NCBI RefSeq assembly: GCF_001544575.2 | Contig: NZ_FCNY02000028.1 | Location: 1-64,000, forward strand | DNA: 64,000 bases | Direction: 5' to 3' | Source of the DNA: Caballeronia cordobensis | GTDB lineage: Bacteria > Pseudomonadota > Gammaproteobacteria > Burkholderiales > Burkholderiaceae | Part shown: positions 33,023-42,714 of the stretch, piece by piece | Numbering within the stretch: position 1 is the first letter of the stretch | Layout of the letters: every line of letters begins with the position of its first letter | Position numbers and translations under genes: made by a program | The notes under the pieces: model-generated | The model's database searches: none | What the model saw: the letters and a program-made list of their open reading frames with translations, nothing else | Told to the model about the DNA's origin: nothing

Positions 33023-34315
33023 CTAGAAGCGTTCGGGGCTCAGCGCGGCGAGGGTATCGGCGGGCAGATCGGGCGTGACGCCGGAAACGAGGTCCGCGAT
33101 CACTTTAGCAGACCCGCACGCGAGGCCCCAGCCCGCCGGGCCGTGCGCCGCGCTTACGAAGAGGCGCGGATGCCGCGTCGCGCCGACCATCGGCACGCCG
33201 TCGACGGTCATGAGGCGCACGCCATCCCACGCGCGCGCAGCCGACACGCGCGCCGCGCCCGGAATCCAGTCGTGCGTGCCCTGGCCGAGCAGGTCGAGCG
33301 CGCGGCGGGACAGCGCGGCGTCGAGCGGCTTGCCGGCCTTGGCGGCACTCTGGAAAACGCCCGCGCCGCCCACGCGCAGCCGCTGGTTGACGCGCGTCAT
33401 CGTAATGCGCTTGATCGAATCGACCACCGTGAGATGCGGCGCGCGCTCCTCATAGGCGACGGGCGCGGTGAGCGTGTGCACGCGCAGCGGAAACAGCGAC
33501 GCCGCCGACGGGTTCGCGCCGATGAGCGCCGGCGTGCCCGCGCCCGCCGCGACCACGATCGCATCGGCGGCGATCAGTTCGACGTCGGCGCTGCGCTTTC
33601 TGGTTTCGTTCGGCACGGCCAGCTCGACCGCCGCGCGCGCGCCGTCCAGACGCAGCGCCGCGACCGCGCGATGCATGCGGAACTGCACGCCTTCGTCTTC
33701 GAGCACCTGCTTGAGCTGCTTGGTGAAAAGCGGACAGTTCGCCGTGCGCTCCTCGGGCAGCAGCACGGCGCCCGCGAATTCGGGATGATCCGGCACCGAC
33801 GGCTCGACCGCGACGCATTCCTCGGGCGTCAGCACGCGATGCGGCACGCCGCACGCCTTGAGCAGGGCGATGGCCGGCTGCGCTTCATCGAGCTCGCGTT
33901 GCTGGCGAAACACGTGCAGCACGCCGCGGCGCTGCTCGAAATCGAGTTCGAGGCGGCTTTCGATATCGGCCAGCACGCCGCGCGACATCGCGACGAGCGG
34001 CTGCAGGCGCGCGTACTGCGCGGTGAATGCGTCGGGATCGCGCAAGCTCGCGTGCTGCTTGAGGAAATCCCGCGCGGCGGAATCGAAGCCGGTTTTCACC
34101 ATCATGCCGCTTTGCTTCGCCCGGCTCGACGCCATGAAGGTCGGGCCGAACCAGACATCGAGCGGCGAGGGCAGGAGCGCGCCGCCTTGCCCATAGGTTG
34201 CGCCTTGCGCGACGGTCGCGTGGCGCTCGACCACGCAGACGCGGTGACCGGCCGCATGCAACTGATAGGCGGTGGCGATGCCGGCGATTCCTCCGCCGAT
34301 GACGATGACATCCAT
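33023..34315 (-). CDS. FAD-dependent oxidoreductase, D-amino acid dehydrogenase (DadA) family
   Basis: A 430-residue flavoprotein of the DAO superfamily that probably oxidises a D-amino acid or related amine and passes electrons to the respiratory chain. The dinucleotide-binding motif IVIGGGIAGIATAYQLHAAG is at residues 4-23, followed by E in VVERH. Further family features are TYGQGGALLPSPLD, and the C-terminal FAD contact HGPAGWGLACGSAKVIADLVSG. The ATG at 34315 fits the family start; upstream sequence in frame is unrelated. The exact substrate is not clear, since alanine racemase and other dad genes are not nearby. It is divergent from purL. Confidence 0.88.
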   Translation of the reverse strand: MDVIVIGGGIAGIATAYQLHAAGHRVCVVERHATVAQGATYGQGGALLPSPLDVWFGPTFMASSRAKQSGMMVKTGFDSAARDFLKQHASLRDPDAFTAQYARLQPLVAMSRGVLADIESRLELDFEQRRGVLHVFRQQRELDEAQPAIALLKACGVPHRVLTPEECVAVEPSVPDHPEFAGAVLLPEERTANCPLFTKQLKQVLEDEGVQFRMHRAVAALRLDGARAAVELAVPNETRKRSADVELIAADAIVVAAGAGTPALIGANPSAASLFPLRVHTLTAPVAYEERAPHLTVVDSIKRITMTRVNQRLRVGGAGVFQSAAKAGKPLDAALSRRALDLLGQGTHDWIPGAARVSAARAWDGVRLMTVDGVPMVGATRHPRLFVSAAHGPAGWGLACGSAKVIADLVSGVTPDLPADTLAALSPERF

Positions 34316-34770
34316 GACTTTTTGTGCCCGAAGGCGCGAGATTGCAGTGCAGCGTGGCGTGACGCGCGCGTGGAAGCGCCCGAGGCCGCGCGGCTTGACG
34401 ATGAAACGACGGGCGAACGGCCTGACGCGGCGCGCGCCGTACCCGGAGAAAGCGCGCCATGATAGCGCCAAATTCGTTTGCGGGGGACCGTGTGCCGCAC
34501 GCCGCGCGCCGCCCGAACCGGCTGCGGATCGGGCGGCCGACTCGCCGCCGCGCTATTTCGGGATGCGCAACGGCGCGGCGCGTGACGCCCGGCCGCCGCC
34601 GCGCCGCGCCCAGGGCGAGCCTCCGACCCGATTTCGAGACGCGCATCCGGGTTATAATCGCGGTCTTCCTTTCGCCTCCCGCCGTATTGCGTGCTCGAAT
34701 CCGATTTTCCGAATTCTGCGAAGCGAGCGTCGCGCGAGCGGCACACAGACGTCATCGACGCACCGTCACA
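34316..34770. other. Intergenic region between the DadA-like gene and purL
   Basis: A 455-base gap with very GC-rich sequence and no supported gene. Open frames crossing it are upstream extensions of neighbours without family similarity. It holds one clear TATAAT about 113 bases before the purL start. I saw no purine riboswitch-like core and no PurR-type site. Confidence 0.55.
34653..34658 (+). promoter_or_regulatory. -10 element of purL
   Basis: A perfect TATAAT in GC-rich surroundings. The -35 region is weak (a TTTCGA-like sequence at imperfect spacing). The leader would be roughly 105 bases. Confidence 0.5.
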
Positions 34771-37700
34771 ATGGCCCACTTCTCGTGTTTCCCCGGCGCT
34801 TCGGCCCTCTCCGATTTCCGTCAGACCCGCCTGCTCGAAAAACTCGCCCGCATCGACGCGAATATCGTCGGCGTGCGCGGTCAGTTCCTGCATTTCGTCA
34901 ACTCGACCGAGCCGCTCACGGACGAGGACACGAGCCGCATCGAGGCGCTGATGCATTACGGCGCGCCGTTCGACGAATCGAAAGAGCGCGGCCATGTCGA
35001 GACCTTCATGGTCGTGCCGCGCTTCGGCACCGTTTCGCCGTGGGCGAGCAAGGCAACCGACATCGCGCATCATTGCGGGCTCGACAGGGTGCGGCGCATC
35101 GAGCGCGGCGTCGAGTACTCGGTCATCATGAAGAGCGGCTTTCTGGGCGGCAAGAAGGCGCTCTCGGACGAAGCGCGCACGCAAGTCGCCTCTGTCTTGC
35201 ACGACCGCATGACCGAAAGCGTCGCGGCGTCGCGCGATTCGGCCCTGCATCTGTTCGATGAACTCCCGGCCAAGCCCTTGCAGACGGTCGATATCATCGG
35301 CGCGGGCCGCGGTGCGCTCGAAGCGGCGAACACCGAACTCGGCCTCGCGCTCGCGGACGACGAGATCGACTATCTGGTGAGCGCGTTCGAAGCCTTGAAG
35401 CGCAATCCGACCGACGTCGAACTGATGATGTTCGCGCAGGCGAACAGCGAACACTGCCGCCACAAGATCTTCAACGGCGAATGGACCATCGACGGCGAGA
35501 AGCAGGACATGTCGCTGTTCCAGATGATCCGCAATACGGAGAAGCTGAATCACGCCGGCACGATCGTCGCGTATTCGGACAATTCGGCGATCATGCAGGG
35601 CAGCGTGGCCGAGCGCTGGTTCCCGCGCGGCGAGGGCGAGCACTATCAGCGGCACGTCGAAATGACCCACACGCTGATGAAGGTCGAAACGCACAATCAC
35701 CCGACCGCGATCTCGCCGTTCGCGGGCGCGGCGACCGGCTCCGGCGGCGAAATCCGCGACGAAGGCGCGACGGGCCGCGGCGCGCGTCCGAAGGCCGGCC
35801 TCGCGGGCTTCACGGTGTCGAACCTCGATTTGCCCGATGCGCGCGAGAAATGGGAAAACGCCCGCGACTCCGCCGTGCCTCTGGCCACGCGCAATCCGTC
35901 CGAAACACATGAGCCGTATGGAAAGCCCGAGCGGATCGCATCGCCGTTGCAGATCATGATCGACGGGCCGATCGGCGCTGCGGCATTCAACAACGAATTC
36001 GGCCGCCCGAACCTCGGCGGCTATTTCCGCACCTACGAGCAGAACGTCGCGGGACGCGTGCGCGGCTATCACAAGCCGATCATGATCGCGGGCGGCATCG
36101 GCAATATTTCGGACCAGCACACGCACAAGAACGATCTGCCGGCGGGCACGCTGTTGATCCAGATCGGGGGGCCGGGCATGCGCATCGGCATGGGCGGGGG
36201 CGCGGCGTCGTCGATGGCGACCGGCGCGAATACCGCCGAGCTCGATTTCGATTCGGTGCAGCGCGGCAATCCGGAAATCCAGCGCCGCGCGCAAGAAGTG
36301 ATCAACACTTGCTGGCAGATGGGCGAGGGCAATCCGATCCTGTCGATCCACGACGTCGGCGCGGGCGGCATTTCGAACGCGTTCCCGGAACTCGTCGATG
36401 GCGCGGGCAAAGGCGCGCGCTTCGAACTGCGCAAGGTGCAACTCGAAGAGAGCGGACTGTCGCCGCGCGAAATCTGGTCGAACGAAGCGCAAGAACGCTA
36501 CGTGCTGGCGATTTCCCCGAACGATCTGCCCGCGTTCCAGGCGATCTGCGAACGCGAGCGCTGCCCGGTGGCGGTGGTCGGCGTCGCGACGGAAGAGCGT
36601 CAGTTGAAACTGATCGACGACGCCAACGAAGGCCAGGAACCCGTCGATATGCCGATGGACGTGCTGCTCGGCAAGCCGCCCAAGATGCATCGCGACGTGA
36701 AGCGCGAAGCCGAGCGCTTCGAAGCCGTCGATGTGACGGGCCTCGCGCTGTCGGAAGTCGCGGTCGATGTGCTGAAGCATCCTACGGTCGCGAGCAAGTC
36801 GTTCCTTATCACGATCGGCGATCGCTCGGTCGGCGGCACGACCGCGCGCGACCAGTTCGTCGGTCCGTGGCAGGTGCCCGTCGCCGATTGCGCGGTCACG
36901 ACGATGGACTACGCCGGTTTTCGCGGCGAAGCCATGACGATGGCCGAGCGCACGCCGCTCGCCGTCATCGACGCGCCCGCGTCCGGCCGCATGGCGGTGG
37001 GCGAAGCGGTGACGAACATCGCGTCCGCGCCGATCGAATCGCTGAACAAGCTGAAGCTTTCCGCGAACTGGATGGCCGCGTGCGGCAGCGCGGGCGAAGA
37101 CGCCGCGCTGTATGACACCGTGAAGGCGATCGGCATGGAACTGTGTCCGGCGCTCGGCATCAGCATTCCGGTCGGCAAGGATTCGCTGTCGATGCGCACC
37201 AAGTGGCAGGACGGCGTGGCGAAGGAAGTCGTCTCGCCGGTGTCGCTCATCATCAGCGCGTTCGCGCCGGTCGAAGACGTGCGCCGTCATCTGACGCCGC
37301 AGCTCGTCCAGGACACGAACACGGTGCTCATCGCGATCGATCTCGGACGCGGACGCAATCGCATGGGCGGCAGCATCCTCGCGCAAGTCACGCAGCAGGT
37401 CGGCGACGCGGTGCCCGACGTGGACGATGCCGAAGACCTGAAGCGCTTCTTCGCTGCGATTCAGGCGCTCAACGCCGACGACAAGCTGCTCGCGTACCAC
37501 GACCGTTCGGACGGCGGCCTCTGGGCGACCGTATGCGAGATGGCGTTCGCGGGCCATGTGGGCGTGTCGCTGAACGTCGACATGCTGACGCTCGACGCCG
37601 AACACGAATCCGATTACGGCGACGCGAAGGACTGGGCGAAGCAGACGAGCGGCCGCCGCGACGATCGCACGATCCGCGCGCTGTTCTCGGAAGAGCTCGG

Positions 37701-38802
37701 CGCGGTGATTCAGGTGCGCGGCGCCGACCGCGATGCGGTGCTCGTCGCGCTGCGCGAACACGGCTTGTCGGCGTGCTCGCATGTGATCGGCAAGCCCAAC
37801 GAGAGCGGCGCGATCGAGATTTATCGCGACGCGAAGAAGATTTTCGATGCGCCGCGTGTCGATCTGCATCGCGCGTGGAGCGAGGTGAGCTGGCGCATTG
37901 CGCGGCTGCGCGACAACCCCGCATGCGCCGATGCCGAATACGAGGCGCTGCTGGACGCGGCCGATCCCGGCATTTCGCCCGCGCTGACGTTCGATCCCGC
38001 CGAAGACGTGGCCGCGCCGTTCATTGCGACGAACAAGCGTCCGCGCGTCGCGATCCTGCGCGAGCAGGGCGTGAACTCGCATCTGGAAACGGCCTATGCG
38101 TTCGATCGCGCCGGCTTCGACGCGCACGACGTCCACATGAGCGACCTGCTCGAAGGCCGCGCGACGCTCGCCGATTTCGCGGGCGCGGTGGCATGCGGCG
38201 GCTTCTCTTACGGCGACGTGCTGGGCGCGGGCGAAGGCTGGGCGAAGACGATCCGCTTCAACGCGCAACTCGCCGACATGTTCGCCGCGTTCTTCGCGCG
38301 TCCGGACACGTTCGCGCTCGGCATCTGCAACGGCTGCCAGATGATGTCGAGCCTCGCGTCGATGATTCCCGGCGCGGAAAACTGGCCGAAGTTCACGCGC
38401 AACAAGTCGGAGCAGTTCGAAGCGCGCTTCTCGCTGGTCGAAGTGCAAAGCTCGCCGTCGATGTTCTTCGCCGGCATGGAAGGCTCGCGCATTCCGGTCG
38501 CGGTCGCGCACGGCGAAGGCTTCGCGGACTTCTCGCAACAGGGCGATCCGGCGAAGGCGCTCGTCGCGATGCGTTACGTCGATCATCGCGGCAACGCGAC
38601 GGAGCAGTATCCGTTCAATCCGAACGGCTCGCCGCAGGGCATCACGTCCGTGACGACGCCCGATGGCCGCTTCACCGTGCTGATGCCGCACATGGAGCGC
38701 GTGCATCGCAACGTGCAGATGAGCTGGACGCCCGAGGACTGGACCACCGACGGCAGCCCGTGGCTGCGCGTGTTCCAGAACGCGCGACGCTTCCTCGGCT
38801 GA
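34771..38802 (+). CDS. purL: Phosphoribosylformylglycinamidine synthase PurL
   Basis: PurL is the large, single-chain FGAM synthase, which converts FGAR, glutamine and ATP to FGAM in purine synthesis. The 1343 residues fit the proteobacterial large form (E. coli 1295). The N-terminal domain begins MAHFSCFPGASALSDFR. The paired AIRS-like ATP-binding domains include ANSEHCRHKIFNG and VETHNHPTAISPFAGAATG. The C-terminal glutaminase has GGFSYGDVLGAGEGWAKTI and the nucleophile C1186 in LGICNGCQMMS. I chose the ATG at 34771 because family similarity starts there, although its ribosome site is weak. A strong terminator follows. Confidence 0.98.
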   Translation: MAHFSCFPGASALSDFRQTRLLEKLARIDANIVGVRGQFLHFVNSTEPLTDEDTSRIEALMHYGAPFDESKERGHVETFMVVPRFGTVSPWASKATDIAHHCGLDRVRRIERGVEYSVIMKSGFLGGKKALSDEARTQVASVLHDRMTESVAASRDSALHLFDELPAKPLQTVDIIGAGRGALEAANTELGLALADDEIDYLVSAFEALKRNPTDVELMMFAQANSEHCRHKIFNGEWTIDGEKQDMSLFQMIRNTEKLNHAGTIVAYSDNSAIMQGSVAERWFPRGEGEHYQRHVEMTHTLMKVETHNHPTAISPFAGAATGSGGEIRDEGATGRGARPKAGLAGFTVSNLDLPDAREKWENARDSAVPLATRNPSETHEPYGKPERIASPLQIMIDGPIGAAAFNNEFGRPNLGGYFRTYEQNVAGRVRGYHKPIMIAGGIGNISDQHTHKNDLPAGTLLIQIGGPGMRIGMGGGAASSMATGANTAELDFDSVQRGNPEIQRRAQEVINTCWQMGEGNPILSIHDVGAGGISNAFPELVDGAGKGARFELRKVQLEESGLSPREIWSNEAQERYVLAISPNDLPAFQAICERERCPVAVVGVATEERQLKLIDDANEGQEPVDMPMDVLLGKPPKMHRDVKREAERFEAVDVTGLALSEVAVDVLKHPTVASKSFLITIGDRSVGGTTARDQFVGPWQVPVADCAVTTMDYAGFRGEAMTMAERTPLAVIDAPASGRMAVGEAVTNIASAPIESLNKLKLSANWMAACGSAGEDAALYDTVKAIGMELCPALGISIPVGKDSLSMRTKWQDGVAKEVVSPVSLIISAFAPVEDVRRHLTPQLVQDTNTVLIAIDLGRGRNRMGGSILAQVTQQVGDAVPDVDDAEDLKRFFAAIQALNADDKLLAYHDRSDGGLWATVCEMAFAGHVGVSLNVDMLTLDAEHESDYGDAKDWAKQTSGRRDDRTIRALFSEELGAVIQVRGADRDAVLVALREHGLSACSHVIGKPNESGAIEIYRDAKKIFDAPRVDLHRAWSEVSWRIARLRDNPACADAEYEALLDAADPGISPALTFDPAEDVAAPFIATNKRPRVAILREQGVNSHLETAYAFDRAGFDAHDVHMSDLLEGRATLADFAGAVACGGFSYGDVLGAGEGWAKTIRFNAQLADMFAAFFARPDTFALGICNGCQMMSSLASMIPGAENWPKFTRNKSEQFEARFSLVEVQSSPSMFFAGMEGSRIPVAVAHGEGFADFSQQGDPAKALVAMRYVDHRGNATEQYPFNPNGSPQGITSVTTPDGRFTVLMPHMERVHRNVQMSWTPEDWTTDGSPWLRVFQNARRFLG

Positions 38803-38822
38803 TCGCGGTTGTCGTTTCATGC

Positions 38823-38860
38823 AAACACCCCGAAGTGAGCGCTTCGGGGTGTTTTGTTTT
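38823..38860 (+). terminator. Intrinsic terminator after purL
   Basis: AAACACCCCGAAG (38823-38835) pairs perfectly with CTTCGGGGTGTTT (38842-38854) around a 6-base loop, followed by TGTTTT. Confidence 0.92.
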
Positions 38861-38971
38861 GCGCGGGCGATATCGTTGCTGCCAGTCGACACATATCCCA
38901 AAATAATGCGCCCGTAAGTTCCGGGTATAGTCCGCGACACGCCGCGATCGGCGGCGGCACCCGGAGGAGAC

Positions 38972-41473
38972 ATGAAACAAGTATTATCAAATTACTTAGC
39001 TAAGCTAATTTTATCGAGCATGACCGTCGCGGTCTCGTGCCTGCTGACGGCGTGCGGCGGCAGTTCCGATTCGGACTCGGCGAATCTGTCGCCGGTAGCG
39101 CGCGCGGCCTTGCTCGGCGACAACCTGATGGTGCGCGTCGCAATCGACACCAACGACGCCGCGAAATCCGGCACGAACTGCGCGGACCTCGGCGCGGACT
39201 GGGCGAGTTGCGCGCGCGGCAAGCTGATTCTGGAAAACGACGGCGGACGCAGCATCGCCGCGGGCGGCTGGACGCTGTATGTGCACAGCATCCGGCGCAT
39301 TCTGATGGTCGAGCATCCCGCGTTCGCGTGGAAGCACATCACGGGCGATCTCTACGCGCTGACGCCACGCGCGGGTGCGTTCACCCTTGGCGCGGGCGAG
39401 CGCATCGAAGTGCCGTTCGTCGGCGAATACTGGTACCAGCGCTATAGCGATCTGCTGCCGCGCGCGTATGTCGTCGCCGACGGCAACGCGGCGCCCGCCA
39501 TCCTCAAGCACAACGATACCGACGACGAAACCCGCTACGTCGACCGTATTCCGCCAAGCGCCGACGACGCCGCCGCGTTCGCCGCGACGCCCGCGCAAGT
39601 GCAACGCGCTCGGGCCGAGGCCGCGCTGCCGTCGGCGCAGCAAGTCGCGGCGCGCGCGCTGCCGGCCGTTTTGCGCTCGACGCCCAATGAAGGCGTGGCG
39701 CAGATCGGCGGCATCGAGTTGTCGAGGTCCGGCCTGACGTCGTCGCAACGCGCGGCGCTCGAAGCACGCGCGGCGACGCTCGGTCTCACCGGCGCGGCCC
39801 TGCGCGTGAACGGACAGATCGCGGGCGGCTCGCTGCCCACCGATATCGCACGCGCGGGCGGCTATCGCCTGACGATCGCACAGGGCGGCGCAAACATCGA
39901 CGCGTTCGACGCCGCCGGACTCTTCTACGGCGCGCAGACGCTCCTGTCACTCACGCCCGCGGGCGGCGGCAACGTTCCGGCGATGACGATCGAAGACGCG
40001 CCGCGCTATACGCATCGCGGCATGCACGTCGATGTCGCGCGCAACTTCCGCCAGCCCGCGACGCTGCGCCGCCTCATCGACCAGATGGGCGCGTACAAGC
40101 TCAATCGCCTGCATTTGCATCTGTCCGACGACGAAGGCTGGCGTATCGAGATTCCCGGCCTGCCCGAACTCACCGATATCGGCGCGAAGCGTTGCCACGA
40201 TCTCACCGAAACGCGCTGCCTCGTGCCGCAGCTCGCCTCCGGCCCGGACAATCGCTCGGGCGGTGGCTATCTGAGCCGCGCCGACTACGTGGCGCTCGTG
40301 CGTTATGCGGCGGACCGCTTCGTCGAGATCATCCCGGAGATCGACATGCCCGGCCACGCGCGCGCCGCGGTCGTCTCGATGGAAGCGCGGTTTCAGCGTC
40401 TGAGCGCGAAAGGCGACAAGACCGGCGCGAACGCCTACCGTCTGCTGGATCCCGCCGATACCTCCAACGCGACGACGGTCCAGTTCTACGATCGGCGCAG
40501 CTTCATCAATCCGTGCGGGGATGGCGCGCAGCGCTTCGCGTCGAAGGTCATCGGCGAAATCGCGGCGATGCATCGCGAGGCCGGCGCGCCGCTCTCCGTG
40601 TGGCACTTCGGCGGCGACGAAGCCAAGAACATTCTGCTCGGCGCGGGCTTCCAGCCGCTCGACGGCACGGACCCCGGCAAGGGCCACGTCAATCTCGCGG
40701 CGCAGGACAAGCCGTGGGGCCGCTCGCCGCAATGCGCGGCGCTGATCGCGTCGGGCAAGGCGGCTTCCGTCGACGAACTGCCGTCGATGTTCGCGCGCCA
40801 GGTGAGCCAGATCGTGCGCAACAACGGCATCGGCACGATGGCCGCCTGGCAGGACGGCATCAAGCACGCTAAGGGCCCGCAGGATTTCGCGACATCGAAC
40901 ACGATGGTCACGATGTGGGACACGATTTTCTGGGGCGCGTCGGACACCGTGCAGGCGCTGAGCGGGCAGGGCTACAAGACGGTGCTCGCGCTGCCGGACT
41001 ATTTGTACTTCGACTTCCCGTATGCCTTCGATCAGCGCGAACGCGGCTATTACTGGGGCTCGCACGGCACCGACAGCTTCAAGACGTTCTCGCTCGCGCC
41101 GGACAATCTGCCGCAAAACGCCGAAATCATGGCCGATCGTGATGGCAAGCCGTTCGAGGTGACGAGCGCGGGCCCGGCACCGCACATCGAAGGCATTCAG
41201 GGGCAGGCGTGGGCTGAAGTGATGCGCACGGACCCGCAGTTCGAATACATGGTCTATCCGCGTCTTCTGGCGCTTGCGGAACGCGCGTGGCACCGGGCGG
41301 AGTGGGAGCGGCCGTATCGGGATGGCGAGCGCTACAAGCTCGGCGACACCGACAAGGTCGATAAAGCCGCACTCGCGCGGGATTGGGCGGGGTTCGCGAG
41401 CGTGGTGCAGAACCGCGAGCTGGCCAAGCTCAAGCGCGCGGGAGCCGTCATGCGCGAGGGCGCGGGGAGTTGA
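38972..41473 (+). CDS. GH20 beta-N-acetylhexosaminidase (chitobiase-like) lipoprotein
   Basis: A secreted glycoside hydrolase family 20 enzyme expected to remove terminal N-acetylglucosamine from chitobiose or related oligosaccharides. The 833 residues show a lipoprotein signal with lipobox LTAC (C28). An N-terminal carbohydrate-binding CHB_HEX domain follows (about 45-190), then a GH20b domain, then the TIM barrel from about 345 with HLHLSDDEGWR, EIDMPGHARA and the catalytic D549-E550 pair in HFGGDEAKN. GGAGG precedes the ATG. The first 15 codons are strikingly AT-rich (11 G/C in 45 bases by my count, three TTA codons), unlike the rest of the gene. It stands alone between purL and a convergent parvulin gene. 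Confidence 0.94.
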   Translation: MKQVLSNYLAKLILSSMTVAVSCLLTACGGSSDSDSANLSPVARAALLGDNLMVRVAIDTNDAAKSGTNCADLGADWASCARGKLILENDGGRSIAAGGWTLYVHSIRRILMVEHPAFAWKHITGDLYALTPRAGAFTLGAGERIEVPFVGEYWYQRYSDLLPRAYVVADGNAAPAILKHNDTDDETRYVDRIPPSADDAAAFAATPAQVQRARAEAALPSAQQVAARALPAVLRSTPNEGVAQIGGIELSRSGLTSSQRAALEARAATLGLTGAALRVNGQIAGGSLPTDIARAGGYRLTIAQGGANIDAFDAAGLFYGAQTLLSLTPAGGGNVPAMTIEDAPRYTHRGMHVDVARNFRQPATLRRLIDQMGAYKLNRLHLHLSDDEGWRIEIPGLPELTDIGAKRCHDLTETRCLVPQLASGPDNRSGGGYLSRADYVALVRYAADRFVEIIPEIDMPGHARAAVVSMEARFQRLSAKGDKTGANAYRLLDPADTSNATTVQFYDRRSFINPCGDGAQRFASKVIGEIAAMHREAGAPLSVWHFGGDEAKNILLGAGFQPLDGTDPGKGHVNLAAQDKPWGRSPQCAALIASGKAASVDELPSMFARQVSQIVRNNGIGTMAAWQDGIKHAKGPQDFATSNTMVTMWDTIFWGASDTVQALSGQGYKTVLALPDYLYFDFPYAFDQRERGYYWGSHGTDSFKTFSLAPDNLPQNAEIMADRDGKPFEVTSAGPAPHIEGIQGQAWAEVMRTDPQFEYMVYPRLLALAERAWHRAEWERPYRDGERYKLGDTDKVDKAALARDWAGFASVVQNRELAKLKRAGAVMREGAGS

Positions 41474-41486
41474 CCGCGCAATGAGA

Positions 41487-41508
41487 AAAGCCGCCCGAGG
41501 GCGGCTTT
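41487..41508. terminator. Bidirectional terminator hairpin
   Basis: AAAGCCGCC (41487-41495) pairs perfectly with GGCGGCTTT (41500-41508) around a CGAG loop. It lies between convergent genes. On the minus strand TTTTC follows the stem, on the plus strand TTTGCG, so termination is probably better for the minus-strand operon. Confidence 0.7.
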
Positions 41509-41531
41509 GCGTGACCAGCTACAGAAAAAAC

Positions 41532-42314
41532 TTACTTGATCACCGCCTTGCTGCGCAGGCCTTCCTCGAACGTCTGCAGCTTCTCCTGCTGGATCTGCTG
41601 CGAAATCTGCGCCTTCACCTGATCGAGCGGCGGCGGGGCGATCTCGCGGGAATCGTCCAGACGGATGACGTGGTAGCCGAACTGCGTCTTCACCGGCTCG
41701 GGCGTCACTTCGCCCTTCTTGAGCTTCTCGGCGGCCGCGCCGAATTCCGGCACATACGCGGAAGGCGAGGACCAGTCGAGATCGCCGCCGTTCTTGCCCG
41801 ATCCCGGGTCCTTCGAATATTGCTTGGCGAGATCCTCGAAGCTCGCGCCGCCCTTGATCTTCGCGATCAGATCCTTCGCCTGCGCTTCGTTGTCGACGAG
41901 GATGTGATGCAGATGCAGTTCCTTGCCGCCGCCGTTCTGCTTGACGAGCTGGTCATAGCGCGCCTTTATTTCGGCGTCGGTCGGCTTGTTCTTGTTCACG
42001 AAGTCTTCGATCAGCGCGCGCAGCACCACGGTCTGCTGCGCCACGGCGATCTGAGCCTTCACGTCGGGGCGCGTCGGAATGCCTTCGCGCGCGGCTTCCT
42101 GCATCAGGATTTCGCGGTTGATGAGTTCCTCGCGCACCGCCTGCTGAAGCTGCGGCGAATCCTGCTGACCTTGTGCGACGAGCTGCTTGACGAGCGCATC
42201 GGCGCGCGACGTGGGAATCGGCGTGCCGTTCACGACGGCGATGTTTTGCGCAAACGCGGGCGCAGCCGCGAATGCAGCCAGCAACACCCAGACGCGGGTT
42301 TTTTTCAAAGTCAT
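41532..42314 (-). CDS. Periplasmic parvulin-type peptidyl-prolyl isomerase
   Basis: A 260-residue exported PpiC/SurA-like isomerase. The signal peptide is MTLKKTRVWVLLAAFAAAP ending before AQN (cleavage near residue 22). A helical N-terminal chaperone part follows (about 24-130). One parvulin domain then spans about 135-225 (LHLHHILVDNEAQAKDL, GGDLDWSSPSAYVPEF, FGYHVIRLDD), with a helical tail. It resembles the PrsA/NifM-like single-domain proteins common in betaproteobacteria. It lies 85 bases downstream of bolA on the same strand and is likely the last gene of yciB-bolA-parvulin. With ppiD it is the second parvulin of the window. Confidence 0.93.
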   Translation of the reverse strand: MTLKKTRVWVLLAAFAAAPAFAQNIAVVNGTPIPTSRADALVKQLVAQGQQDSPQLQQAVREELINREILMQEAAREGIPTRPDVKAQIAVAQQTVVLRALIEDFVNKNKPTDAEIKARYDQLVKQNGGGKELHLHHILVDNEAQAKDLIAKIKGGASFEDLAKQYSKDPGSGKNGGDLDWSSPSAYVPEFGAAAEKLKKGEVTPEPVKTQFGYHVIRLDDSREIAPPPLDQVKAQISQQIQQEKLQTFEEGLRSKAVIK

Positions 42315-42399
42315 CGGAGGTTCCTAACTGAGCAAACGGACGCCTTTACAGGCGAGATTCAAGAGGCAAGAGGGCGGATGAACACACGGAACCGCGCGT

Positions 42400-42714
42400 C
42401 TATTCGAATTGTTCTGCGAACTCCTGCGGCGTGTAAGCCCGGATCGCGAGCGCGTGCACGCCGCGTCGCAATTCCTCAGCCAGCGCATCATACACGAGTC
42501 GATGCCGGGCCACGCGCGCGCGGCCGGCAAAGCAATCGGCGACGATCGTCACCGTGTAGTGGCTGCCCGAGGCCGCGCCCGCATGGCCGGCGTGCGCGGC
42601 GCTGTCGTCGTCGATATGCACGGATTGCGGTGCGAGCGCCGCGTTCAGGCGGGCTTCGAGATGCGCGATCTTTTCCGCCGCCGATGCGCTCGTGAAATCG
42701 AACGATGCGCTCAT
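42400..42714 (-). CDS. bolA: BolA family protein
   Basis: A 104-residue BolA protein; the family works with monothiol glutaredoxins in iron-sulfur trafficking or acts as a morphology-linked regulator. The class motif is FAGRARVARHRLVYDALAEE, with the C-terminal VHALAIRAYTPQEF. An insert rich in His, Ala and Gly (HAGHAGAASGSH) sits in the loop before the beta strand TVTIVAD. The start codon overlaps the stop codon of yciB (ATGA at 42714-42711), so translation is probably coupled. The frame continues upstream, but that lies inside yciB. Confidence 0.93.
   Translation of the reverse strand: MSASFDFTSASAAEKIAHLEARLNAALAPQSVHIDDDSAAHAGHAGAASGSHYTVTIVADCFAGRARVARHRLVYDALAEELRRGVHALAIRAYTPQEFAEQFE

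Noticed and set aside
31379..34462. 1027-codon plus-strand frame over nnr and the DadA-like gene
   Set aside because: Antisense to two recognisable enzymes; composition typical of shadow frames.
34316..34770. Possible purine riboswitch before purL
   Set aside because: I could not find a three-way junction with the conserved loops; only a -10 element is supported.
34102..38973. 1623-codon minus-strand open frame over purL
   Set aside because: The longest open frame in the window, but fully antisense to purL, with no domain and low-complexity composition.
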